A stretch of DNA of 64,000 nt from the NCBI GenBank assembly GCA_020796225.1, contig CM036767.1, forward strand, positions 18,555,927 to 18,619,926, read 5' to 3'. The notes beneath the pieces are model-generated. The model made no database searches. It worked only from the letters and a program-made list of their open reading frames with translations, and had not been told where the DNA came from. Both the position numbers and the translations under genes were made by a program. Positions 1 through 9,711 of this stretch are shown here, one piece after another; the stretch's first letter is position 1, and each line of letters opens with the position of its first letter. The DNA is from Arion vulgaris. Taxonomy: Eukaryota; Mollusca; Gastropoda; Stylommatophora; Arionidae.

Positions 1-236
1 ACGATGTCTATGGCACCGAACCGAAGTGTTACGATGTCTACGGCACCGAACCGAAGTGTTACGATGTCTATGGCACCGAACCGAAGTGTTACGATGTCTA
101 TGGCACCGAACCGAAGTGTTACGATGTCTATGGCACCGAACCGAAGTGTTACGATGTCTATGGCACCGAACCGAAGTGTTACGATGTCTATGGCACCGAG
201 TGGAATAGTTTAAAACTCAAGTGCTTCTGGATCCAA
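1..236 (+). repeat. 30-bp tandem array grown from a SINE-A tail
   Basis: Seven head-to-tail copies of a 30-bp unit (core GGCACCGAACCGAAG) end in CTCAAGTGCTTCTGGATC and an A-run. Complete SINE-A copies at 769, 12601 and 48166 carry only two degenerate versions of this unit before the same ending. The array is therefore an expanded SINE-A 3' tail, cut by the window edge. Translated open frames across it are repeat artefacts. Confidence 0.85.
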
Positions 237-339
237 AAAAATCTACGTGAACTTAACGCGCATCACCCGCATTACACGCTATACGTGCTTATCTACTCGG
301 TCTTCACGATCATATACATGATGGGTGAGTTTTTAATAT

Positions 340-610
340 CTTTCTCTCTCTCTCGATCTCTTGCGTTCCCGGCCTAGACTGATGGACCAACTTTTATCAT
401 GAATTTTACCGTGGTTTTAAGGGAATCTGTTCCTCCGTACAGCTTCTCGCGAAGCTCTGTGTTATAGGGCCATGTATTTTTTCTTATACCTGCTAACCGT
501 TGATAGTCTTGCAGAACATGTTCTGCCGTCATGTCCGCCTTTTTGCAGGGCACAGGCTAGTTGTGCCAATCTTAAATTTGTAGTTTTTAATATATAATCT
601 CCCTTCGTAA
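340..610 (-). mobile_element. LINE-D 3' remnant (end of RNase H region)
   Basis: On the minus strand one frame reads AEHVLQDYQRLAGIRKNTWP, then LREKLYG and KTTVKF, and stops at about 374. This is the typical end of LINEs with a C-terminal RNase H domain (compare 40146-40328). An earlier part, around TTNLRLAQLAC, lies in another frame. A (GA)n-like tail follows at 340-356. Confidence 0.75.
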
Positions 611-768
611 GCTTGTCAGCTGTGTAAACGAAAGTGAATGTGAAAGTACTCTGAGGTTGACAAATGTAAATTGATGGAATGTGCTATTCCATAACCTATT
701 TTATGATGATTAGTAACGTCTTTCTATTATTTTCTATAATTGAATACTATTTTTATATATAATTCGTG

Positions 769-961
769 CCCGTCTGCCCAGCGTGTTAGTAGCGCGTTGG
801 ACTACGGATGACAAGCCCTCTGTGAGTGCGGGTTCAATTCCGCGGCTGGCAGAAAAGCCACAGGTTCTCCAGATTTACGGTGTTCGTGGCACCGAACCGA
901 AGGGTTACGATATCTATGACACCGAGCCGAAGAGCTGAAAGCTCAAGTGCTTCTGGATCGG
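769..961 (+). mobile_element. SINE-A, full-length, tRNA-derived
   Basis: A tRNA-like head carries a B box GGTTCAATTCC (831-841) with an A-box-like segment near 783. The tail holds two GGCACCGAACCGAAG-like repeats and CTCAAGTGCTTCTGGATCGG, followed by an (AT)n tail. It is flanked by near-perfect target duplications, ATATAATTCGTG (757-768) and ATAAAATTCGTG (977-988). It is a retroposed SINE, not a tRNA gene. Confidence 0.9.
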
Positions 962-1282
962 ATATATATATATATATATAAAATTCGTGATTCAATCGAT
1001 AATTAAAAGGACTATTTAATCAAGAACTGAGGTGATCGCGTAAGAATAAATTCAGCTACCGGAAGAATGAAAATGACGTAATTGGTTTGACAATTTTCAT
1101 TGCATTTAAACGTCAAAGGTCAGAGGTCGCAATGTTACTCATAGATAGGCACATTTTAAAATGAACTACTGAAAAATAGTGCGCTACGATATGAGTATTC
1201 AGACTGTATATAATATTTTTTAAATGATATTTTATATATTATTATGATCGTTATATTATTATAATATAATATTTATATTTTA

Positions 1283-1640
1283 GTGTTATATATTCAACTT
1301 TGAAAGCTAATAAGTGTCATGTTAAAAGTTATATTTATGAAAAAATAATTTATAAAATAATAAGTACACGTTGCTCATTTTTGATTTGGGGGAGGGGGCA
1401 GAATTACTGGCACTTAATGACCAGGGGCGTACACTAATTAGAGAGGAGAGATGCTGAATTTGAGATTTCAGACTGTGTGATGTTTTAGCGTTATATATTA
1501 ACTTTCAAAGCTAATCAGTATAGCGTTGAAAGTAATAATTATGAACAAATAATTTTTTTAAAATTAATAAGTACATGTTACTCAAAATGTTTGGTGGGGC
1601 CGGGCCCTCTGACCCTTAATAACGAACCGCCTCTGATGTT
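1283..1640. mobile_element. Two decayed tandem relatives of the hAT-type MITE
   Basis: Two diverged repeats of about 150 bp (1283-1432 and 1476-1640) share TAGYGTTATATATT and AATAAGTACAYGTT. They end in segments resembling the MITE end (ACTTAATGACCAGGGGCG and TAATAACGAACCGCCTCTG). The rest of 989-1880 is AT-rich with nothing else recognisable. Confidence 0.5.
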
Positions 1641-2189
1641 ATTGCTTTTTCATTCTATTTAACCTTGACATATGGGTCGTGAAGTGCTACTATTCAAAGA
1701 GTGGGCCGCAACATGCAGTCTTGTAAGAGGGCGGCATAAGCAGCGAAGTCAAAATACATTTTCAACCATTTGAAACCTTTTAAAGGGCGGCATTTTGAAG
1801 ACTTGCACCCTACTGAGAAAGTATGCCGCTCGGCCCTGCTTGACATACGTATCATGTGCTATTCTGGCTAAGGTGTGTGATGATAGATATTCATATATTT
1901 ATATAACTTATCAGTCTTACTATTCTTTGCTTCCTTCTCGAGCCCCGGCAACACAAGAAGGAAAAAATCATCTTACGCAAGTCGTCTTCAATAAGTCTAT
2001 ACACAAGTTATTCCCAAGTCCAGCATCAACCACTTCATATTCTTTCGAGCACGCCCCAATTTGCACAAATCATTAAATTTTACAGCATAACGCACTTGAT
2101 TTACCCGCCATTTATTTTGTACCACTACTCATTCCGGTTCATTGGTTGCTACGTTACGTGGACAATATCGTGCTTAAAAAAATCATTTT

Positions 2190-2445
2190 CTTCTTCTTCT
2201 TTGCGTTTGTTCTTTACGACCAATTTTAAACACTCTTTGTTATATGTCTGATGTTTGCGAAGAACGTGTATACGTTGCACATTGGTTTGGTAGGACCCTA
2301 AACGCATAGACTTCTACACATTTAGGACATGTGCATCCGATTTCATCCTAACCTCCTTAGTCGCCTCTTACGACATGCGTGGCAGGTAACAGTGGTTCTA
2401 TTCTTTACACCCCAAATTTGGACCCAGGTAACCACTCGGGCGGTC
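2190..2445 (-). mobile_element. Dispersed repeat F (TCGTAAGAGGCGACT core)
   Basis: A minus-strand copy of a family recurring at 5712, 13405, 27880 and 39225. The conserved core reads GTCGCCTCTTACGACATG on the plus strand near 2365, and a GAA/TTC microsatellite lies at the 2190 end. A shorter fragment is at 1905-1965 (ACTATTCTTTGCTTCC). Its structure (a core plus a microsatellite at one end) suggests a SINE or short non-autonomous retroposon, but no tRNA head was identified. Confidence 0.6.
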
Positions 2446-2614
2446 ATTTTCTTAAGTCGGTTGGTGTTACAAATGAATTAGAAAATATTGTTACAATTTT
2501 ATGTGCAATATTATTAATATAGTTTTATGTACTTATAATATTAATATAGTTCGATAAGTGCCTTCAACATTTTGAGGATATGGGTGGATGCTGTAACGAG
2601 ACGAGCCTGAGTAT

Positions 2615-2886
2615 CATCAAAATCATTATCATCATTATCATCAGTGGCGGCTCGTCATTAAGGGCCAGTGGAGCCCGGCCCACAATAATCGAAAGGGGAA
2701 TAAATTCCCCGAATAGACAAATAATAGTAGATACCTCAAAATCCATGATTTTTCCGAAAATTTGTGTCTGACCCCACCAAGAAAAATGATCACGAGCCGC
2801 CACTGATTATCATCATCATTACCATCGTCATCATCATCATTATTATCATTATCATTATCATCATCATCATCATTATTATCATTATA
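2615..2886. repeat. (ATC/ATT)n microsatellite interrupted by a MITE
   Basis: ATCATT/ATCATC runs flank a 164-bp element and continue after it. The microsatellite therefore predates the insertion. Confidence 0.9.
2642..2805 (+). mobile_element. hAT-type MITE, 164 bp, with 8-bp TSD
   Basis: Terminal inverted repeats CAGTGGCGGCTCGTCAT and ATGATCACGAGCCGCCACTG bound the element. An exact 8-bp duplication ATTATCAT lies on both sides. TIRs starting with CA and an 8-bp TSD are the hallmark of the hAT superfamily. No coding capacity. Relatives are at 34676, 37197, 38239 and 41619. Confidence 0.9.
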
Positions 2887-2892
2887 TTACAT

Positions 2893-3098
2893 CATCCAAA
2901 ATAATTATCCTGAGCAGACTTTGTCCCTATAACAGTCTTCGAATATTTCTCTCGCATATGCCAGATGTCTCGCCTCTGCTGTCGTCATGTTTAAATCATA
3001 CACCCAATTCTCAATTTATCTTTTCTGTGGTCTTCCTCTTCATCTCTTTACTAGGTTGCGTTCATCTATAATTGTCTTGACCAGTTCTTCCTGTCTTT
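2893..3098 (-). mobile_element. LINE-A 3' fragment
   Basis: The minus strand matches the C-terminal coding and 3' end of LINE-A seen at 36764 and 47591, with a (GAT)n-type tail at 2893. It is decayed, with no continuous frame. Confidence 0.6.
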
Positions 3099-3130
3099 TG
3101 TATGTCTTCTTCTTCTTCTTCTTCAGCGAT

Positions 3131-3438
3131 CTCTCTTTATCTTCTAATTTGACAGTGGACTACAAACTGGGCAGTAAGCTTCAGGTCTGTCAGGTTTTCC
3201 CAAAGCTTAGCTTTTAGGTCGACTGGGTAACTTCTGAAGTCAGAGAAGTGTCGTCTGAATGGTGGGGGACACTGATGATAGGGAAAATCAAACCTTCACG
3301 CAAAAATCAGTCAAAAGCACCATACTGGACGCGCTGATTACGCCTGAATTCATAACGAGTGAACGAGAAGAAGAAGAAGAAGAAGAAGAAGAAGAAGAGA
3401 GAAGAAGAAGAAGAAGAAGAAGAAGAAGAAGAAGAAGG
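3131..3438 (+). mobile_element. Dispersed repeat F2 ending in (GAA)n
   Basis: The segment around CGCAAAAATCAGTCAAAAGC and GCCTGAATTCATAACG is shared with 6616-6765 in the opposite orientation. Both copies end in a GAA/TTC microsatellite (here 3366-3438, with a short AG break). The acidic and basic homopolymer frames over the GAA run are not genes. Confidence 0.6.
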
Positions 3439-3545
3439 TCAAATGGGTGTGGCCACATGCTGCTTCTCAGCTCACACAGGAGAGGAAAGTCTTGCAGGAC
3501 ATATTCTGTTGTATGTGCCGCCTGTTGACACTGACAGAGAGCTGT
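3438..3545 (-). mobile_element. LINE-D RNase H tail fragment
   Basis: The minus strand encodes QAAHTTEYVLQDFPLLCELR followed by SSMWPH, the same C-terminal pattern (TxEHxLQDCPxxxxLR...WP) as at 40146. It is a short, 5'-truncated remnant abutting the GAA run. Confidence 0.7.
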
Positions 3546-3619
3546 TTGACATATCCTTCATGATGATATTTTAATTTGAAGTTCCTTTTGCGTAGATAAA
3601 TCGCCATCTTTGTGTATAG

Positions 3620-3990
3620 TATATGGAGGACTTTTTCTTTAAATTTATGTTGACAAATGTATATACTTTTTTCACTACCTTGTTAAATGTCCATGCTTCA
3701 CACATGCACTTAATATTCTGATCTTTGTTGTCCTATCTCTTCTATTTCATATCTGTTTAGTTATTTACGTTTTTTCTAAGGTTTTGTCTGTTTTTCTTCT
3801 TAGTTCTTTTATCCCATTTCCATCTCGTGTTACCAGTGAACGAAGATATTAGAAACCGTTCCATTTACTTTCCCATGAGAAAAATATTCGTTTTCATGTT
3901 TATTTTTTATGAGTTGTCATTATTTTTGTGTTTGTCATATTTCGTTACAGATTTTGTTTTTACCTTTCCTCTTGCACTGACATTAATAAT
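3620..3990 (-). mobile_element. LINE-A reverse transcriptase remnant
   Basis: Minus-strand sequence is collinear with the better-preserved LINE-A at 31700-32000: the same order of ATTCTGATCTTTGTT, ATCCCATTTC, an AACCAAGATATT-like segment and AAAAATAT. It corresponds to the RT C-terminal region and is heavily decayed. Confidence 0.55.
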
Positions 3991-4048
3991 TTATCAATTC
4001 TTTTTATTTTGGTGGTGTTGATATCAACAATGTATTGTCAACATACCC

Positions 4049-4690
4049 GTGATCCACGGTAACATAATACAATTCAGATCAGTCGGGAGTGATGTCCTTC
4101 TGCATGGAACGGAGACATGGAGAACAACTAAGGGGAACACCAACAAGTTGCAGATATTCATCAATAGATGCCTGTGCAGGATACTCCATCTGCGATGGTA
4201 TGACCGGACTACAAACAAGGAAATGTGGGATAGAGAGGGACAACGACAGGTGGAACACGAAATAAAGGACAGAAAGTGGAGATGGATAGGATACACACTG
4301 AGGAGACCCCCTGACAGCATCACGAGACATACATTCAGTTGGAACCTCTCAAAGTAATAGAGGTAAGGAACACATGCAGATGGGAGTTGGAGGTAGGGGA
4401 AGACTCAGGAACACTTACAAACGGGAGTTGGAGACAGAATTCAAGAAAATGGGGAGAGAGTGGAGAGATAAGGTAAAGACGGCCTAGGATAGTAGGGATT
4501 GGAAAGCCTTGGTTGCGGACTTATGATTCCCTAGGGGCCAAGGATAAAGTAGAAGATCAGTCGGAAAACAGAACTACTTGTTGATGTGGGCTGCCGTTTA
4601 TATATGTTTGATAGTACACTGTAAGTTTTAATCCTTCTTGTTCTTCGTTCTCCTACTCCCGATAGTTATAGGAGGATACAGTTAGTTAGT
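4049..4690 (+). mobile_element. LINE RT C-terminal remnant with 3' end
   Basis: A 102-residue frame at 4049-4357 reads GTETWRTTKGNTNKLQIFIN and then CRILHLRW, with RWIGYTLRRP after it. These are the usual post-palm motifs of endonuclease-type LINEs. After a stop, the tail EFKKMGREWRDKVKTA, then DSRDWKALVADL, runs to about 4530. The 3' UTR continues to about 4690. Confidence 0.75.
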
Positions 4691-5410
4691 TAGTCTTTCC
4701 TCTTGGGCCTGTGGGCGGCGCATAGGGCAGAGGTCATAGTTCTCCATGTCTCGCGGTTCGTTGCTATCTGTTTTAGGTCTTTAATGTTTACTAGGCCCAT
4801 CGTTGAGCCTTCTCTGGTGATGGTTCTACGCAGAGTCTCTCTTGGTCTTCCTCGTTTTCTTTTTCCCTCTGGTGTCCATATGAGGGATTGGTAAGGAGTC
4901 TTCTCTCATCCATTCTAAGTGTGTGGCCGATGTAGTTCCAGCGGCGCTTCTTATAAAATTTGATACATTTTCTTGCTTGGTCTCTTGTCTTATTTGTGTA
5001 TTGGGTCTGAAATCTGACCATTTGAGGTTCAATATTCTTCTAAGACATTTATTCTCAAAGTTATCTAATTTTCTTTCTAGAGCTTTTGTTGCTTTCCAAC
5101 TCTCGCATCCATAAGTTAATACTGGAATCACACAAGAGTTAAAGATCTTTAATTTTAAGTGCTTGCTGAGTGAATTGGACTTCCATATATTTGACAATTT
5201 GTTAAAAGCACTTGATGCCAATGCGATTCTGTGTGGAATTTCTGGCGCTGTATCCCCGTAGAGGATACAGTGCGAGAATACAATGTGTTGTGTCTCAGTT
5301 TTTAGTGTGAGCTGTGGTATCTGCACCTTTCGGTCCGACACATCCATTTTCAGCTTATCATTTTTTGGGTACTGGGTTAACTTCTCCTTCTTCGATCTCC
5401 ACAAACTTAG
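4690..5410 (-). mobile_element. LINE RT C-terminal remnant (minus)
   Basis: A 192-codon minus frame (5404-4826) contains FNSCVIPVLTYGCESW and NKCLRRILNLKWSDF. A second frame (5021-4791) adds WNYIGHTLRMDERR and ends with basic GHQREKENEEDQ. Domain order is the palm/thumb end of an endonuclease-type LINE ORF2. A frameshift splits it, so it is not functional. It lies tail-to-tail with the plus-strand LINE to its left. Confidence 0.8.
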
Positions 5411-5519
5411 TCAGACCTCTTGATAGTCGTCTGTTTCTGGGGCCGCCACTGCAGGCACAGTGAAATCTTGGTCACCTTTGTTCTTACGCAAGGAGATCCG
5501 CTCTAATCTATACGGTCAT

Positions 5520-5710
5520 ACGTTCCACTTTATGTTACAAATACGAATATGCGGTTTTCAGTTATATGCGGTTGTATTACTATGTGATATAATGTTATAG
5601 TATGAATATATGATGTTATGTTACATGTATGAATATGTTATGTTATGTTATATGAATAAAAATGTGGTGTTATGTTACATTTGTGCATATATATGGTGTT
5701 ATGTTCATGT
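5520..5710. repeat. Degenerate TATG/TGTTATGTTA-rich tract
   Basis: Irregular repeats of TATGTTATGTTA and GTATGAATATG fill this AT-rich stretch. The unit is too degenerate to fix its length. Confidence 0.6.
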
Positions 5711-5711
5711 A

Positions 5712-5980
5712 TTCTTCTTCTTCTTCATCGAACGCTCCATATCGACCACTTGTTAACCACTCTTTCTGATTTGTATATGATTTGAGGCTAAGAGCGATTG
5801 TACGTTGTGCCAGTTATGCGCCTACAAGTAGGCCAGCACTTCCAATTTCTGTGATATTTTTGATTTACTAGGGTAGCTTCCTAGGCCCCTACCTCAGTCG
5901 CCTCTTACGACATGCCTTGTAGATCGCAGTGCTACTATTCTTTGCTTCCCTTGCAATCCCCAACAACACACGGGCGATGT
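5712..5980 (-). mobile_element. Dispersed repeat F, near-complete
   Basis: A minus-strand copy with TTCTTCTTCTTC at its left edge, then ATATCGACCACTTGTTAACC, GTTGTGCCAGTTATGCGCC and the core GTCGCCTCTTACGACATG, ending near AATCCCCAACAACACACGGG. It is collinear with the plus copy at 13405-13645. Confidence 0.75.
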
Positions 5981-6126
5981 TCATGTATGAATTCGAGGTA
6001 TCTTGTTATATGCGTAAGAAATGTAACAAGTCCATTAAAGCTGAGCTAGGAGCGGTGCTGTTTTGGGAAGCTAGTTGCTCAGTCCTATTCATTTAATTAA
6101 AATTTACATCGGTGGCAGTCCAGCTG

Positions 6127-6283
6127 CATTCTCAATGTTCTCTACAGAACATTGCCCCCATCACATTCCGCTTGACGGTCTCTTAATATCTATAGAACAT
6201 TGCCGCATCACATTCCGGTTGAATCACTCATTCTCTACAGAACATTGCTCCCATCACATTCCGCCTGATGGGCTCTTAATGGT
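6127..6283. repeat. About 47-bp minisatellite, three units
   Basis: Three imperfect copies of a unit containing TCTACAGAACATTGC, CATCACATTCCG and CTCTTAAT. The array ends where a minus-strand SINE-C begins. Confidence 0.75.
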
Positions 6284-6472
6284 TCTTTAACGTGCTCAAA
6301 TTGAAAACGAGAACTACGTTTTATCGTCCGTCTCCGGTAGGACTAGGAACTCGATCTCATCTACACTGAGATCAAGGATCTCTTTACAAATATCCAGATG
6401 GCTCCACGAGGGAGCTAACGTGGTACATATGGCAAGAGAGAAAATCACCTAGCCTCTACGCTACATAGACTC
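6284..6472 (-). mobile_element. SINE-C 5' portion
   Basis: On the minus strand a tRNA-like head (GTAGCGTAGAGGCTAGGTG) is followed by the SINE-C body, with the landmark CTCAGTGTAGATGAGATCGA near 6350-6370. Compare the full copies at 35341 and 53800. Confidence 0.7.
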
Positions 6473-6615
6473 CTTATTCCTTACTATATACTAGTGGAAT
6501 ACTAGAAGTTTGTGTACATTACAAAACTGTCGAACAACAAGAAAATTCAAGAAAAATGATGAAAATGATCACTAAGGAGCAATGGGGAAAAGAAACATCA
6601 CAAGAAACAGTGTAT

Positions 6616-6765
6616 TCTTCTTCTTCTATGCTATGAATTCAGGCGTAGCCATGACGCATTGTGCGCCGCTTTTGACTGATTTTTGCGTGAAAGCCTGCTT
6701 ACCGTTTTATTGGTTTCCTCGCCGTACAGGCGACTCTGATTCTCCGACTTCCGAGGTTAAAAACA
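6616..6765 (-). mobile_element. Dispersed repeat F2 fragment
   Basis: GAATTCAGGCGTA and GCTTTTGACTGATTTTTGCG are shared in reverse with 3256-3360, and a TTC run lies at the same relative end. Nothing coding. Confidence 0.55.
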
Positions 6766-6782
6766 GTGTACATACTGGTGAG

Positions 6783-7055
6783 AGCCGCTGTAGCGTAGTT
6801 GTCAGTGAACTCGCTTCGCAAGGCTGGTGGGCTGGGTTCAGCTCCCGCAAAGCGCGTGGAATTTTTCCCGACCACGACGGCTTTCAGGTCGACCCAGCCT
6901 CAACTGGGTACCAGACATGCTCTGGGAAAGTAAAGGCGGCCGGCGTGATGCTGACCACATCACCCATCGTGTGCCGACGGTCAATGAAAATACAGGCCTA
7001 ACACTGTATTGACCTATGTACCACGAGGTATGAAAGGGTTCCTTTACTTTTTTTT
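6783..7055 (+). mobile_element. SINE-B, full-length, tRNA-derived
   Basis: The A box lies in TAGCGTAGTTGTCAGTG and a B-box-like GGTTCAGCTCC follows, giving a tRNA-like head. The body (CGACCACGACGGC, AGGTCGACCCAGCC, GGCGGCCGGCGTGATGC) ends at GGTATGAAAGGGTTCCTTTA and a T-rich tail. A target duplication ATACTGGT is present at 6772-6779 and 7056-7063. The element sits 300 bp upstream of the first receptor start. Confidence 0.85.
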
Positions 7056-7063
7056 ATACTGGT

Positions 7064-7357
7064 CTGTTGCCTTGATACCTCAAAGAAGAATTATGTATAT
7101 TTGATAAAACTAATATTTTTTGGGATGTTCTTTAAGTGTTTGATTGTTCAAAATTTATTATTGAAACATTTATTTCAGAAAACAGGAAATGTTGAAATTA
7201 TCCCCTATCTGTTCGAAGTGAAGTACCCAGTGTTATTGATAAACATATTTCTGGTGTGAACGATATGTATCAAGAAATTGTTTGCAATTTTTAAAGCGAA
7301 ATTTATTTCATCATTAAAAAAAAGGATTGCAATAATTAGTAAACATTTCATAACAGC
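7064..7357 (+). promoter_or_regulatory. 5' flank of receptor 1, possible UTR splice acceptor
   Basis: An AT-rich leader has no clear promoter motif. TTTATTTCAG at 7169-7178 resembles a 3' splice site, so a 5' UTR intron is possible. No partner donor was identified. Confidence 0.3.
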
Positions 7358-8629
7358 ATGGCTAGTGTTTACAGTCAGCATAACCACTACAGTAATATAA
7401 CGTTGGTGGAAATAATCAGCAAGAATGTCAACATTTTACCAATATGTGATGCTGACGATGTCAATGGAACAGATTTCAACTCTAATGACACAAACGTTAC
7501 ATATGTTACTCAAACTTACAAGAAAGTTCTACCTTATGTTCTCCTGGTCTGTTATCTACTGATATGTGCACTGGGACTTGTAGGTAACGGCCTGGTTATT
7601 TATATAGTTCTTATGTTTGCTAAAATGAAAACGGTTACTAACATGTACATTCTTAACCTGGCCTTATCAGACGTCCTGTTTCTGACAATTTTACCAATTA
7701 TGGGAACTACGTCACTCGTTGAACACTGGGTTTTTGGATTTGCTATGTGCAAGATTTACTTCGTGTTGTACTCAATTAACTTGTTCGGTGGAGCCTTCAA
7801 CTTGTGTGTGATGAGCGCTGATCGGTATTTAGCGGTCTGTCACCCTATACGATCAATGAAATATCGAACACCTCGAATAGCCCTCTTTTCGTGCCTGTGC
7901 ATCTGGTCGCTATCGTTTCTGGTCATGTTGCCAATTATCTTGTACTCGACAACAACTGCACACCGATTAATTCCAGGCAAAGAAACTTGCGTGATTTTCT
8001 GGCCAAAGAATCAGTTAATTCCTGCTGACAAAGCGTTCATCTGGTATTCTTTCGTTTTAGGATTTGCGATTCCAGTCTCCTTGATTTCTGTGTTCTACGT
8101 TTTGGTCATTGTTAGATTACGTCACGTTGGTCCAACTAAAAAGTCTAAGGAAAAGAAAAAATCTCGTCGTCGTGTGACACGTCTAGTACTGACAGTCATC
8201 ACCGTATATATCGTATGCTGGTTGCCATATTGGTGTTTCCAGGCATACATTGTGTTTAATAACATCATCATCACAAACGCAGCGATGGTTTTGATTTTCA
8301 ACGTTTTTACAGTACTGTCCTTCGCCAACAGCTCACTTAATCCATTTCTCTATGCGTTTCTCAGCGATAACTTCAGGAAGAGCTTCGTCAAAGCTTTCAA
8401 ATGCATGTCTGGTACGGAAGTCACCAAATCTGTTTGCAATGAAAACAGTGTTTTTCCTCGAACAAGTCAAACGTATACACGAAGTGGTGTCAGCGCCACA
8501 GCCGAGGAGAAAATGGAACTATCTTCAATCGACAACAACCCGGCAGGAACATCTCATTCGATCGAATACAACTCCACCAAGTTTTTACAAGACGACCAAG
8601 GATTTCTTAAGCCTCCTGTCAGTTTGTAG
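7358..8629 (+). CDS. Allatostatin-C/somatostatin-type GPCR, receptor 1
   Basis: An intact intronless gene of 423 codons for a class A seven-helix receptor at the plasma membrane, expected to bind a cyclic neuropeptide of the allatostatin-C/somatostatin kind and signal through G proteins. Four N-glycosylation sequons precede helix 1 (N13, N36, N43, N46). GN at 76-77, LALSD with D105, C131 and C211 (extracellular disulfide), DRY at 155-157, CWLP at 287-290 and NPFLY at 328-332 are all present. C349 after helix 8 could be palmitoylated. Loop 3 (KKSKEKKKSRRRVTRL) and the following LTVITVYIVCWLPYW strongly recall insect allatostatin-C receptors (from memory). The start AGCATGG has A at -3 and G at +4, a good Kozak context. 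Residue 138, aligned by me to position 3.32 (Asp in vertebrate somatostatin receptors), is Tyr. The ligand is inferred; a somatostatin- or opioid-like label is the main alternative. Confidence 0.93.
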   Translation: MASVYSQHNHYSNITLVEIISKNVNILPICDADDVNGTDFNSNDTNVTYVTQTYKKVLPYVLLVCYLLICALGLVGNGLVIYIVLMFAKMKTVTNMYILNLALSDVLFLTILPIMGTTSLVEHWVFGFAMCKIYFVLYSINLFGGAFNLCVMSADRYLAVCHPIRSMKYRTPRIALFSCLCIWSLSFLVMLPIILYSTTTAHRLIPGKETCVIFWPKNQLIPADKAFIWYSFVLGFAIPVSLISVFYVLVIVRLRHVGPTKKSKEKKKSRRRVTRLVLTVITVYIVCWLPYWCFQAYIVFNNIIITNAAMVLIFNVFTVLSFANSSLNPFLYAFLSDNFRKSFVKAFKCMSGTEVTKSVCNENSVFPRTSQTYTRSGVSATAEEKMELSSIDNNPAGTSHSIEYNSTKFLQDDQGFLKPPVSL

Positions 8630-9010
8630 CTGTGTTGGAAAATTCTAATCGTATTTCAACAGATTTATGTACCCTGACAGCAGTTTGTATTCACAATATC
8701 TGTCCAAATGCGATGCTTATGTAACACATTAATATAATAACATTTCGTTTCGGCAGCTTAGCTTATTCATGAGCAAACAAAGTCTATAAATGAGTTACTG
8801 CAACTTCAAAAGTAGAAACAGTTTTTACAAAAGTTGGAGCTATTTGATTTGTGGAAATAGAAGAACCAGAACTAGGTTTCTATCTGTAGTACTAACAAGT
8901 ATTCGGTAACTGGTTCTGCAGACTGTATAAGTGGAATCGTTACTATAAGTAAAGATGCGGGATTTCATTATGTCGGATATGACTATTTGGTAACGATAAA
9001 TAACGAGTAC
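8630..9010 (+). other. 3' flank of receptor 1
   Basis: Unique-looking, moderately AT-rich sequence follows the TAG stop. I see no canonical AATAAA in it, so the transcript end is undetermined. Confidence 0.4.
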
Positions 9011-9014
9011 CTAG

Positions 9015-9215
9015 AGAAGATAATTTGGAGGGAATGGTGTCTGGAAGAAGAATGAGAGGGAGAACTAGAAGACGATGGAGGGGCAAGATGTCATTGACGA
9101 TCTGTGAAGGACTGCTGCTGACGCCGACTAACGTGCACAGAACCAAGAGTTGTTTAGGACTGCTGTCATTGGAGACATGCTCCGGAAGGGACAAGCTAAT
9201 TGATGATAATGAAGT
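9015..9215 (+). mobile_element. LINE-A C-terminal/3' end
   Basis: The frame reads GRRMRGRTRRRW and later CSGRDKLIDDNE. It is homologous to 11662-11853 and 51284-51480 and ends in a (GAT)n-like tail. Confidence 0.75.
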
Positions 9216-9245
9216 AACACAAAAGAAAAGAACAAAAAAGAACAA

Positions 9246-9692
9246 ACATGGCCTGCCTTACAAAAACTTAAAAACTAAAATCGGTTTGGAATGTAAAGGA
9301 AAGGACAACAAAAATCAAAATACTAACATCTTGCTTATTCCCAGTGACAACATGTGGATGCGAAACATGGACATTTAACAATACAGTGGAAAAGCTTATA
9401 TGTGCTTTTCAATATAAGTTTTAAAGAAGAGTTCTCAATATATTATCACAGACAGAGAAGAAAACATACAGATCTATCAAGAAAGAACCCACAATCAAAG
9501 AAAACTGGCTGATGTTGCAAATAAGAACAAGAAAATGTGGGTAATTGGACATATATAAAAAGACTTAAAGAGTAGGAAAATAACAGTTTTCAAGGAGGCA
9601 TCTCGGCAAAGAGGAGAACAGGAATACCACGGAGAAGATGCATTCAGTATGTAACTGACGATTTGAGAATGATGGCTGCAGAGGCTTGATTT
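9246..9692 (+). mobile_element. LINE-A-type RT C-terminal remnant
   Basis: Broken plus-strand frames give CLFPVTTCGCETWTFNNTVE, then IKENWLMLQIRT and TEKMHSV. This is the order seen in LINE-A at 31889-31576 and 37242-36778. Several stops, not functional. Confidence 0.7.
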
Positions 9693-9711
9693 AAACAATA
9701 ATTTCAAAAAT

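Noticed and set aside
4..213. Repetitive open frames of 60-69 codons
   Set aside because: They are translations of the 30-bp SINE-tail array with a 10-residue period and no independent gene signal.
3259..3574. Acidic or basic low-complexity proteins
   Set aside because: The Glu and Arg runs are frames of one (GAA)n microsatellite, and the end is a LINE-D fragment on the other strand.
6582..7012. 139-residue hypothetical protein upstream of receptor 1
   Set aside because: It runs across repeat F2 and SINE-B, and the same peptide recurs at 33118-33345 in the other SINE-B copy.
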